This document shows positions 1-10,231 of a stretch of 36,153 bases of DNA, in pieces. Position 1 is the stretch's first letter; the number at the start of each line of letters is the position of its first letter. Below the pieces are notes generated by a model that was not told where the DNA came from, ran no database searches, and was given only the letters and a program-made list of their open reading frames with translations. Source of the stretch: Nemertoderma westbladi. Taxonomy: Eukaryota; Xenacoelomorpha; Nemertodermatida; Nemertodermatidae. The stretch spans positions 1 to 36,153 of the forward strand of contig JAUCBJ010002011.1 in the NCBI GenBank assembly GCA_032718475.1, written 5' to 3'. The translations under genes were made by a program, and so were the position numbers.

Positions 1-26
1 TAATTCTACCGCTAGCTTTGCATAAT

Positions 27-40
27 GTCACCATAGCAAC
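27..40 (+). promoter_or_regulatory. RFX-type X-box in copy A
   Basis: GTCACCATAGCAAC fits the X-box pattern GTNRCC-AT-RGNAAC bound by RFX factors. The equivalent position in the younger copy (19574-19587) keeps the motif. It lies about 500 bp upstream of the ORF3 start, between short inverted arms. Binding is inferred from the motif only. Confidence 0.5.
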
Positions 41-531
41 AACCACGCTAGAATTAGAATTGAGTTAAAAGAACAATAGAAAGCTTGTCCCATTGAATAG
101 CATAGGGAATAAATAGTGCACTGATGGTGTCCAAGGATACATAATAATACAGTGACATTCTGGAAGGCATTGACTAACGGACAAGTGACCCGAGTGTGTG
201 TAATTTGTGACAAGTTGTGTGTGTGGTACTTGTGAGTTTATAGGCGAATGTTACTACTAAGGTGTGTTTACAGTAGCCAGTCGCAATCGTAAAATAACCT
301 AACTCTCCAAGGAAAACCTGAAGTACATCTAAGCCTTTGGGACGGACAGTTGAGTGACTTGTGCCGGTTGTCGTTGTCGTTGTGCGGCTACGTCGTTGGC
401 GAAAGTACAGCGGCGACGACACATCGGCGCTGAGGATCTCGTACTGTCCGGGGGTTGATTGGGTAGGCAGCGACGCCCGCTCGCCTAAATATAAACTCAT
501 TATAATATGGATAAACTCACATATAGCAGAT

Positions 532-1862
532 ATGACGGAGTTGATAGCAGATGGTCTTAGTATCGGGGAGCGATATACTCTACCTTTGCAGGCGTTTGTC
601 GATGGCTTGATGTGCGGCGACGCTGATCCAACTACTACGGAGGACGATGGTCGTTATATCGAACCGCCAATGTCCCAGGAGCAACTTGTGCGTGAATTGG
701 ATTATAGAAAGTTCACTGCTCACTACACGCATCGTAATGGTACGTATATGGACTTCTTGACCACTGGTCATCTTATCGATTTACATAATACGGACTATGT
801 CGACTATATATCCTGCCCAGCGGAGTCGGAACCATAAACTGAAATTCGAATGCAAAAATTCTATTCGAAATCGACTCGAAAGAAAAGACACTAAAGAAAC
901 AAATAAACGCGGTAACTCCAACGTATATTTAGAATTCTTGATAGAAGCATTGTAACAACAAATAAATATCACCCGCGTTTCCCCTACCAGACGTGCGTCT
1001 TTGGTATTATTACGGTAAATGCCCTAGATCCAGCCAATAAACGGAAAGACATAAACATCCACGGAAACGTTGTGTTAAACACAGTTGTGCTCGTTATATT
1101 TACTTGAGTTTCGAGCGAAACTTGTTTGACGTACCACCTATGCTCACTCGGCTCGAACGATCCTGGAGTAAACCTACGATCAGAGTCCCGGAATACTCGA
1201 TCAAACCTCCTCATTCCTTAGTCGGACCTCAGACCTGCGATCCTGGTGGTGTCGCGGATCCTCGTGGACTGTATTCACTGTTCAAAGATCTAGTGCTACC
1301 CTAACAATTAATCGGTAACACTCCGACAGTGATTTCTAGCTAGCCGCCCATCTTACCTAGCCGGATTGTGATGCGGACACCTAATATCACTATCCTACCG
1401 TATGGTCGTCCCCGTTTAACGCGATACAACCCTTCATCAAGGTGAAGGAGAGTTTTGTACGAAACGAGTTAAACGTGATTCTATAAAGATCAAAAAGGAA
1501 ACCTGCGTTTGTTCAGATAAACGTAAGTTATAACAGTAAGTCCAATCGATAAACGAATTGGCCTTATCTCGGTTCGATTGGGAAATCTCGAATCTCTAAA
1601 GATATCAAGCTTAGAAAACCCTATTCTCTGCGAGAGTTTTGGACGAACATATCCCATGACAAGCGGAGGAAAATCAGCTCGAGGAGAAGCATATCGAAAT
1701 GGACGAGACACCGACAGTAAACCCAAACCTTCTAATGCAATCATATTGCACCCTTCACCCAGGAGTTATGGCCCTCCTAGTAAAGTGGTTCCCCCCAAAG
1801 AGAAAAGGACTCTTGCTAGCTTTAAAAAACTGCGTAAACGCCGTCCGCGCGAGAAAGACTAA
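532..1862 (+). pseudogene. ORF3 remnant (copy A), heavily deleted
   Basis: This is the decayed equivalent of the ORF3 frame at 20077-24332. The first ~90 codons from the ATG at 532 follow the other copy closely, with shared stretches such as RERYTLPLQ-like and THRNGTYMDFLTTGH. After ~800 the frame is destroyed by deletions and stops, but short stretches still align, for example SFERNLFDV near 1108. A 2.7-kb deletion removes the middle and most of the zinc-knuckle region. The final stretch encodes a strongly basic tail containing KKLRKRRPR, with a stop at 1860-1862, 78 bp before the LTR. That tail shows where the intact protein probably ended, since the other copy is frameshifted just before it. 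Confidence 0.75.
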
Positions 1863-1940
1863 CTGTTTAGAGTATCTTTAGGTTTTAGAAACTGTGATTT
1901 TTATATTTTATAGACTGAAAATCCCATTTTCTGGGAGCGG

Positions 1941-3171
1941 TGTAAAAGCCTTTGCTGAATTGCCCCGTTATTTTTATTATCTTTTACATTAAAATACTCT
2001 GTAGTTGATTTAATAAGTGTAAGAGACCGTATTATTGCTGTATCGGTGTTTTTAGAGGATCTAAGACCTATTTCCTCCGTATGTGTACTGTGAAAGGCAT
2101 ATTTTATGATTCTATGGCAATTCGTGACGCAAAGGGGTGATAGCTACTCTTGAACAGTAGTTACTATGACTACGGTTAACAGCTGACATTCATACGTGTT
2201 GATTTCCTTTGTTCTACGGCGTCTCTCAGTTCAGTCAGCCAATGAGAGCGTTTTTGTGGCTCCTTGTACAGAAAATTTCCGAGAAATGACGCAATGCCTA
2301 TGTGCAGTGTTTACATTCAGTCCTGAGCCTAAGAAAGAACGGCTTGGAAGTATTTTGTGCCTTACTGTTTTTGGTCTTACACTAGTAGGTTTAATTATAA
2401 AGGGCATATATCCTTTAACATACCTAAAGACTACTGCTAACTGATCATACATCCTGACTGCTGAAACATTGCAAACTCGTAACAATCAGTGTTCAGTTGT
2501 TGTTTTATACTGCTATTTACTGTCAGTTCTTCATAATATGGTTGATGAATTATTATATTTGGAATAACGATAAATAACCCCTCAACCCAATATTCTTGAT
2601 ATACCGAAGGTAAGAGAGAAAGGTTACCAATAACGATTGTGACTTATGTTAAAGTGGTTTGAAGTGAATCTAATGTTATTTGATAGACCCTACATGAGTC
2701 AGCCTGTGTTCCTTTTATATGTGACTAAAATCAGTGAAGATTGGCAGATTAGTATGCAGTATTGTGCAGCATTGTGTATGAGTGAGTCTGTTAAAGAAGC
2801 AATTCCTAAAGAATGCGCCATATGTGAATTATAATTAAGCCATATCGTTGTGAGTAGTTTAAGTCATAACTCTGTTTATATAGATAAAGCGCCACGTCCT
2901 AAAGGAACTGTTAATATTCCCGAAGGTGAATAATATTGTCAGAGATTATATAATACTGTCAGTCGAATAATACATTAGGCTTACATAGCAATAAAAATTA
3001 AACCGTCGAACCCAATCTCCCGGGAATATCCAGCGGGTGAATGGTCGCGCACGGATTGGTTTCGACTAGTGTAGTGAATCAAATACTTATCATAGACTAA
3101 AAACAGATTTAATATCTAGAAGACATCTTAATTTGGTGGGTTAAACTGCCAAAGGTCTGAAAGCGCGAACA
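1941..3171 (+). repeat. 3' LTR of copy A (diverged)
   Basis: It starts TGTAAAAGCC and ends GCGCGAACA, giving the TG...CA ends expected of an LTR. A purine-rich CTGGGAGCGG precedes it, in polypurine-tract position. It aligns end to end with 6736-7914, with many substitutions and small indels, so it belongs to a much older insertion. A CCAAT box (2239-2243) is conserved. The short ORFs inside are not conserved as proteins. Confidence 0.75.
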
Positions 3172-3316
3172 CATCCATTCATAAAATAAACACTGACTTT
3201 TTTACTTAGATCTTTATAATGGTACAGCACCGGTATTGGTTTCTTATATTAAATAATAACAGCAGACTAGTTGTTGTTTATTAAGTTGCAAAGACTTTGT
3301 TAAACTAATGTGTTAG

Positions 3317-4330
3317 TTGGATAGTACGCAAACACGAATCTGGGCCGAACTGAACCAGATAGACCATTATTCTGTTTCATAGGAAACAAAGGAGCTCTAT
3401 ACAAGACTATAATACTTTTACACTTCGACACTTCTCCAGTGATCACCGCCTTATTGTGGCCAAGGTAAGAATTAGTCTGCGTGCTAGCAGAACAACGAAA
3501 TCTGCCTTGCCGCGGCATGACTGGTCCTCTCTGTTGCAACAGCCAAGTGTGAGATCCAGCTTCACACTACAGCTGAGCAACAGGTATGAGGTTCTTTCCT
3601 CTGAGGCGACAGATCACTGCGAGGGCTATACTGCCTTCACCGAAGCAGTTAAGTTAGCAGCTGCTGAAACAGTTCCTGTATACCCTCGAAACAGGAAACG
3701 GGCCCCCTGGACTGACAACAAAATTCAGAAGTGCCGAAATGACCTCTACAAGGCGCAGAAAGAGTCCCGACTCAAACAGACTACAGCGGCCAAGAATGCA
3801 GTTAAGGCTGCATCTAGGTCCCTGAACAGGCAGTACTCTGTTAATCTGCAGGAGTTAATAAACCAACAGGTTGATGCCATCAATGATGCTGACGACAGCA
3901 GGCAATCATCCCAGGCATATGGAAATCGATCAACTTGCTTACTGGGCGGAAAAGCCAACCAACCACCAAGGTTAAGGCTGAATCACCAGCCGGTCGCCTC
4001 AATAGTTGGAAGGCCCACTTTGAAAAGCTCCTCAATAATGACAGGATATTGCCTGATAACTTTATATAAGTAAAAGTGTCTGAGTCTGTACTCCCAGATA
4101 TTCCCATTGGTGATATCTCCTTTGCTGAAGTGAAGGCTGCTGCAAAGAGAAGACAGGCATCTGGCTGTTATCTTTTGACTTCTCCAAGGCCTTTGATTCA
4201 CTCTCTCGCCTATGTATGTTCAGCATACTTTCATTATATGGGATTCCTGATGAAATTATTGCAGCAATCAGATCAGTATACGGTGGTTCGACAACAGTTG
4301 TGTCTATCGAGAACCAAGGAATATGAGGTG
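3317..4330 (+). pseudogene. Broken non-LTR retrotransposon (LINE) fragment: endonuclease end, linker, RT start
   Basis: Three frames together read as the middle of a LINE ORF2 protein. NQIDH (from 3353) and SSDHRLIVAKV (3435-3467) are the last motifs of an AP-type endonuclease. The frame from 3456 to about 4073 is the basic linker to the reverse transcriptase, with APWTDNKIQKCRNDLYKAQK. A piece ending SFAEVKAAAKRRQASG (to ~4162) leads into RT. After an internal deletion, RT motif A appears as DFSKAFDSL at 4177 in another frame. At least three frame breaks and an internal deletion make it inactive. The order and motifs suggest an RTE- or CR1-like LINE; the clade is uncertain. There is no poly(A) end or target duplication that I can see. 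Confidence 0.75.
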
Positions 4331-4459
4331 ATGCAAGGGCTGAGGGAACATGGGGTGACAGAAGTGGGGGTAAAACCAACCAATGGGGGGGGGGGCGCAG
4401 CTGGCAAGTATAACGTGTATCCTTTGGTCAGTCGCCATGTAGGTAGGACTGTGTAATAA

Positions 4460-5745
4460 GTTTCCCCATAGTTTCCATATATCTGTTAGACAATATTAAT
4501 TGTGTTCAGTTGGCTATTAATTACTGTGGATGTCGGACTGTATACCACCGTCGCCGTAGTTTCTATTGATTGTGCTGTAATTTGTCTACTGGTACTTATA
4601 TATTTATCAGCTATTATTAACAACGATAAACCAATAACTCTTGTATTTTACCAGCCTACGGCCTTCAGCCTTCATAGTCATTATAAACACGGCAATGCGT
4701 AGGAAACACAACAAGAGATTTACCCGGTCGGGATCCCACGCCAACTCGGATCCCATCACATATTATTATATTATTTATTTATTTACAGAATAACCGCGAA
4801 TCAAAAAAGAAATCCTAATAAAGTAATCCAACCCTCTACAGAAAGAAGTTCAGATGTTGGAACGTCAAACTGTCCTAATTATTCCATTGAAGATCAGATC
4901 AAATGATTGAATAACATCAGTTCAATTCCGTATCTTACAGAATATTACATTTAGTTACAAAAAATAATTTATAGTATTTTGTATTAATTTTAATTTATGG
5001 AATTTTCTAACTCTATTTATATAATAAATAATAACAAAGATTTATTAGTATTTTCCATAGGGAGAGCTCGCAATGTTTGCTAAAATTAGATATAAAAGAA
5101 TTAATTTATATCAGATGTAAATACAATTATGATATAAATTTCTTTCAATATTACCTCGTTCTTGGTCGATTTATTCCCATATTATCTGTATTGTGTATTC
5201 GAGTAATACCTGTGTATCTGCTACTTGCCCCTTTGGTAGACACAAACCTGGACCATCCACTAATAAAACGTTTTAATTATAACTCAGAGGTTCCCATTGG
5301 TTATATTATTAACCAATCGGTTCTTTAACCAATAAAACATTGGTTTACAATGAGTGTAACGGAGTTGGTTCCCATTCAGAACTACTATAATGTTATATGT
5401 TTATCTAATCTATTCTAATTATCTCGGTCCCACTGTGGCTGGTTGTGGTTTCCCTAAAGTTACCTGACAACCCTATGTCATTGTACGTCCGTCCGTGTTA
5501 CTAAACTATCAACTCTGTTTGGACAACCGCACTCCATTCTGCATCCAAAATCTCCAGTTCAGCTATTTATATCCTTATAAAGGTTATATTTAGCATTAAT
5601 TCATTACAGCGATCAGTGGATTGGTTACAGACTTGTTCAGTAAACCCAGGGGGGTCTGTATTGGATACACAGGGTTCTTTCTCTATATACTTACATTCCT
5701 ATATGAAACACTGACATGAAACCAAATCAGATTTTCAGCTGTTGT
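4460..5745. other. Gene-free stretch
   Basis: This is AT-rich DNA with only short unconvincing ORFs. It contains a GGATCCCA pair near 4730-4755 and several small inverted CCAAT/ATTGG words near 5290-5345. I see no gene, RNA or clear element. Confidence 0.5.
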
Positions 5746-5746
5746 A

Positions 5747-6378
5747 ATTATTGAAGGATCATTATTGTGAGCTAACCCTATTCCTTTATATTAATTATTT
5801 GTATTTATTGAAGGATCATTATTGTGAGCTAACCTTATTCCTTTATATTAATTATTTGTAATTATTGAATCATCATTATTGTGAGCTAACCCTATTCCTT
5901 TATATTAATTATTTGTATTTATTGAAGGATCACTATTGTGAGCTAACCCTATTCCTTTATATTAATTATTTGTATTTATTGAAGGATCATTATTGTGAGC
6001 TAACCCTATTCCTTTATATTAATTATTTGTATTTATTGAAGGATCATTATTGTGAGCTAACCCTATTCCTTTATATTAATTATTTGTATTTATTGAAGGA
6101 TCATTATTGTGAGCTAACCCTATTCTTTTATATTAATTATTTGTATTTATTGAAGGATCATTATTGTGAACTAACCCTATTCCTTTATTAATTATTTGTA
6201 TTTATTGAAGGATCATTATTGTGAGCTAACCCTATTCCTTTATATTAATTATTTGTATTTATTGAAGGATCATTATTGTGAGCTAACCCTATTCTTTTAT
6301 ATTAATTATTTGTATTTATTGAAGGATCATTATTGTGAGCTAACCCTATTCCTTTATATTAATTAATTATTTGTAATT
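5747..6378. repeat. 57-bp tandem minisatellite, about 11 units
   Basis: Each unit contains GAAGGATCATTATTGTGAGC followed by TAACCCTATTCCTTTATATT. Units begin near 5753, 5811, 5868, 5925, 5982, 6039, 6096, 6153, 6207, 6264 and 6321. One unit is 3-4 bp short, and most differ by zero to two bases. Because 57 is a multiple of three, one frame stays open through several units and mimics a repeat protein. Confidence 0.95.
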
Positions 6379-6485
6379 ATTCGGTTTAATTGATGCAATT
6401 TAATTGGATTGTGTCCCAGTTATTTATATTTAGTCATATTAAAGAAATTATGTGAATATTAATAACATATTAATATTAGAAAGCT

Positions 6486-6606
6486 AGGGGGAGTGAGGGG
6501 TGGGGGGTTGTGTATGTTAGTCTGTTTCATTGGGGAGGGGGAGGGTGTAGGTTAGACTGTTCCATCGGGGTGGTGGGGAGGAGGGGGGAGGAGGGGGGGG
6601 GGGGGG
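6486..6606 (+). repeat. G-rich tract with quadruplex potential
   Basis: Many runs of four or more G lie within ~120 bp, ending in a homopolymer of about 13 G at 6593-6606. The spacing allows several stacked G-quadruplexes on the + strand. The tract lies about 130 bp upstream of the 5' LTR. Confidence 0.75.
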
Positions 6607-6735
6607 TACTAGGGACCATGGACCACCTTGTAGAGTCCCTCGTTGTTAGTGAGTGAAGGGTCCGCGGTCCCCATAATGGAGGCCGCATTTCCGACCACAA
6701 TGGCAACAGCCAGTCTCTGCAGGAGGAAGCGGTGA

Positions 6736-7914
6736 TGTAAAAGCTTTTGCGGAATTAGCCGGTTATTTTCCCCGCAAAGTACTCTGTAGGTGTTTTAACG
6801 GACATCAAAAGCCGTTTCCTTACTGTACTGGTGTTTTAGTGGACATAAAAAGCCATTTCTTCTGTATGTGTACTTTAGCGGACATAACTAGCAATTCTAT
6901 GTCGCAATACGCTAAAATCCTCTTGAAACAGTGTAGTTACTATGACGACAGCTAACAGCTGATCTGTACACGTGTAGCTTTTCCTTTGTTCTCTGTCGTT
7001 TCTTTGTTCGGTCAACCAATCAGAGCGATTCTCCTGCTTTTTGTACAGAAACCTCCGGGAAATCGCGCAATGCATTATGGGTTAATGTTTACCTTTTTTC
7101 CTGATGCCAGAAGACCGGCTTTGGAATATCTGTGTTTTCAGGCTTTAGCCCAACATTAGTAGGCTTGATCATCGAAACGTATATCTGTTATCCTACTCAA
7201 ACTAATCAATGCAAATCATATTGTCAACTACAAACACCGCATTTTTACTGCTATTTACTGTCGGTCATTAATTATCGGTTGATGGAATATTATTATATTT
7301 GGATAATATCGATCAATAATCAGAAACCCCAATCTTCTTGATATACTGAAGGTTAGAGAGACCGGTTACATATAACAATTGCGACTTACATTAAAGTGGT
7401 TTTAGAGTGAATCTAATGCTATTTCATAGGCACTACATGAGTCGGTTGCTGTTCTCTTTATATGTGACTAAAATTAGTGAAGGTCGGCAGATCAGTGTGC
7501 AGTATTGTGCGGTAGTGTGCATGATTGTGACTGATAACAAAGCATCTCCTAAAGAATGCGCTTTATACGTGAATCCATAGCCATCCCGTTGTGTCTAGTA
7601 TAAGTCATAACTCTGTTTACATATTTAGAGCGCCACGTCCTAAAGGAACTGTTAGTATTTCCCGAAAGTGAATAATATTTGTCAGAAATTATATATTAAC
7701 AATCAGTCGAATAATACAGTAGGCCTACACCGCAATAAGGTCAAAGCTTCCGAATCCAGTCTCCCGGGTATATCCAGCGGGTGAATGGTCACGCATAGAC
7801 TGGCTTCGGCTAATGTAGTGTATCAAATACTCGTCATAGGCTAAAGTCGATTTATAATCTAGAAGACATCTAAATTTGGCAGGTTAAACTGCTGAAGGTC
7901 TGAAAGCGCGAACA
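6736..7914 (+). repeat. 5' LTR (1,179 bp)
   Basis: It starts TGTAAAAGC and ends GCGCGAACA. Its first 868 bp match 24410-25277 with about five substitutions and no indel by eye. Its right end is set by where copy A (3171) and this copy diverge. The left end could lie up to 8 bp further left, because AGCGGTG also precedes the other two LTRs. An E-box CACGTG (6969-6974) and a CCAAT box (7016-7020) sit in a plausible promoter region. Confidence 0.8.
7016..7020 (+). promoter_or_regulatory. CCAAT box in the 5' LTR
   Basis: CCAATCAGAGCG fits the NF-Y type CCAAT element. The CCAAT core is kept in all three LTR copies (2239-2243, 7016-7020, 24690-24694), including the old diverged one. A matching E-box lies about 45 bp upstream. 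The transcription start is not identifiable. Confidence 0.45.
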
Positions 7915-7953
7915 ATAACAGATATATACGTACAATCAAAAAATATAGTTGTC

Positions 7954-8081
7954 TATTGTTCTGGTAAGAACAGTAACAGATATTGATTTCAGATTGCAGT
8001 GTAGGCAATAAATACAGTTTAATATTGTTCTGGTAAGAACAATAACAGATATTGCTTCTTTATTGCACATAGGCAATAAAA
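7954..8081. repeat. 69-bp tandem duplication with a perfect short hairpin
   Basis: Two copies, starting at 7954 and 8023, each carry TTGTTCTGGTAAGAACA. In the second copy TTGTTCT-GGTA-AGAACAA forms a perfect 7-bp stem. They lie 40 bp inside the 5' LTR end. Confidence 0.75.
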
Positions 8082-8322
8082 GGGCAAGAGTACCGGTCGA
8101 CCGGTAACTAGTAGGCCTAACTACCTAACCACCCGAACCGGTACTTACTGCAGTACAGGTACTAGTATTATTTCGATTGTGATATTGTATACCGGTAGGC
8201 TGTTTAAGAGATTAGGGACTGTACACCCCTTGTTTCTTTTGGAGCTTACTTATTTCTGTCAGTTTTATTTACTTGTAGGTTAATATTGAGCAGAAGACGT
8301 GTAAGCCTGCCCAGATTATACA

Positions 8323-8903
8323 GATAATTTGTAGGCTGGACTGTTGTCTGACTGTTGTTGAGTCTGAGGAGATTGTAGTGTGTGTAGAGCGTATGTCCGA
8401 AAAAGTACTAGCTAGGAACGTAGGGGCTTCCAGTGCTGTGAAGTAAATCCCCTCGAAAGAATAAGTCGTACTACTCGGTTAGAACGCATACTAACTAACC
8501 ATTTCGGAGTCTGCATATACTGTAGTTTGTTTAGGCTTGATAGTAGTCTGCCAGCGTTTGGGCTGTATTTTGTATGTGTAGTCTGTACGGGTAGCGTAAT
8601 ATTTCTTATTTAGATAATTTGTAGGCTGGATTGTTGCCTAGCTGTTGTTAGGTCTGAAGAGATTGCGGTGTGTGTAGAGTGTATGTCCGATAAAGTACTA
8701 GTTAGGAACATAGGGGCTTCCAGTGCTGTGAGGTAAATCCCCTTGAAAGAATAAGTCGTACTACTCGGTTAGAACGCATACTAACTAACCATTTCGGAGT
8801 CTGCATATACCGTAGTTTGTTTAGGCTTGATAGTATTCTGTCAGCGTTTTGGGCTGCATTTTGTTTGAGTAGTCTGTACGCGTAGCATAATATTTATTAT
8901 TCA
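8323..8903. repeat. 290-bp tandem duplication in the leader
   Basis: 8323-8611 and 8612-8903 align along their length, sharing for example GGGGCTTCCAGTGCTGTGA and TCGTACTACTCGGTTAGAAC. Differences are scattered and mostly single-base. The duplication lies in the untranslated leader and contains no gene. Confidence 0.9.
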
Positions 8904-9848
8904 GAGTTTATGCGATTATTCGCAACATTCATATCCCCAAGTTTATTCCTACAGTAATTGTGCTTGTTATATATACCGTTATAGTTAAATTAACCCCGGT
9001 ACTACATCAGGGCTGCTTGGCATAGGTAAAGACTGGTGATTTTATGCCCCGGTCACTCCAGCAGATACCGTGGTTCTTTTAGCCGTACAAGTATTTCTAA
9101 CTGCTGATTATTTGTTGTATAAGTACTTGTACCTAATTTAGGGTTTAGTGTACAGTACTTTCCGAAGGTAATTAGTGTGTAGGCAGTATATTTGTGTTGT
9201 AAAGTGGTTAATAGGCAAGTTGGTTCTGGTAGACCGTGGTAATTAACTTCTAGGTAGGAACACTCCGTGATACATAACGTAGTACTTATAGCGATACGGC
9301 TATAAGTCGTCAGACGGTGGTATTTTTCCTATCTGGACAACGCAGTATATTTACTACTACTTATTATTTTCAAATACCGTAGTACCCTGTCCGTTGTAAT
9401 AACCAGATATTCTAACCCTTTGTTAGGCTGGTTTGTAGACTTCTTGTAAAATTACCCTAAAAATTCGTACGTGTAATTTTTGTGTTTATTTAGAGATTGT
9501 AATCTCACCCCGAATTGTACGTAATTTGTAGTAATAAGTAACTTAGGTAAATTAGAATTATTAGTTTTAGTGTCCAACAAGTAGCACTTCACTGAGAGCG
9601 TACAGCTTCTGTGCAGTGACTCCTTCCCAGAAATAATAACATTTATTTCAAATATTGACAAAACCCATTATACGGGTATATATATATTATAAATCAACTC
9701 AAACGATTTATAAAATAGTAGGCCTGTCTTACAACAATTAGGTCTAAATATCAGTTGGACTACTGCTTAAATAACGGTAATAAAGTAAGTAAAGTAACTA
9801 AGTAACCCCTAAAATTCAGAAATTCAATTATTCTAAAATAATTGACAT

Positions 9849-10095
9849 ACCGGTATTTACGATAGGCTTATTATATTTATTTCTATAAATTTAGGCTGAA
9901 ATTATACCGGTATTCTGTAATTAATTCTAGTCCATAATTATACTTATATATACTATAAGTGTAAGCTGTATACCGGTATTCACGATATGCCTATTATATA
10001 TTTATATATATTTGTACTGAAATTATATACCGGTATTCTGTGACAAATCTAGTCTGTAATAATACTTATATATATACTATAAGCATACCGGTATT
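9849..10095. repeat. About 123-bp tandem repeat, two units and a stub, upstream of gag
   Basis: Units start at ACCGGTATTTACGATAGG (about 9850) and ACCGGTATTCACGATATG (about 9972), with a third partial start near 10085. Each contains a second ACCGGTATTCTG block, so ACCGGTATT recurs at about 60-bp spacing. The array ends ~135 bp before the gag start. Confidence 0.75.
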
Positions 10096-10231
10096 CTAAT
10101 ATATTGTATATATATCACGTTACATAGAGTGACGATATCGGTAATTAATTACTAGGCTAACAGTTAATACTGAATTACTAGACTTGCTTTAACTGTAATA
10201 CAGCAGTAGGCATCCAACTGTATAAACAAAC

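Larger units (their letters stand above)
1..3171 (+). mobile_element. Copy A: old 3' part of the giant BEL-type element (ORF3 remnant plus 3' LTR)
   Basis: From base 1 the sequence aligns with 19551 onward: spacer, ORF3 start (532 against 20077), ORF3 end and LTR in the same order. Relative to the younger copy, A has lost about 20 bp near 805, about 170 bp near 960 and about 2.7 kb at ~1708 (joining the equivalents of ~21445 and ~24175), plus many small changes. The LTR-like end is complete and stops at 3171, after which the sequence no longer resembles the 5' LTR copy. The gag-pol part would lie left of the window. The comparison is by eye; exact identity was not computed. Confidence 0.8.
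7915..10231 (+). other. Repeat-rich leader between the 5' LTR and gag
   Basis: This 2.3-kb stretch has no convincing ORF. It holds three sets of tandem duplications (listed separately) and many copies of ACCGGT and AGGCCT. By position it would be the 5' untranslated leader of the element, where a packaging signal might be expected. No tRNA primer site (a TGG-headed match just after the LTR) was recognised. Confidence 0.55.

Noticed and set aside
2196-2444. Small proteins inside the LTRs (also at 6875-7341 and 24549-25015)
   Set aside because: The ORFs differ between the old and young LTRs and have no coding features; they are chance frames.
5865-6191. 108-aa repeat protein
   Set aside because: It is the translation of the 57-bp minisatellite; no start context or neighbouring gene supports it.
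5760-6370. Telomere-like CTAACCCTA words
   Set aside because: They occur once per 57-bp unit, not as a head-to-tail hexamer array.
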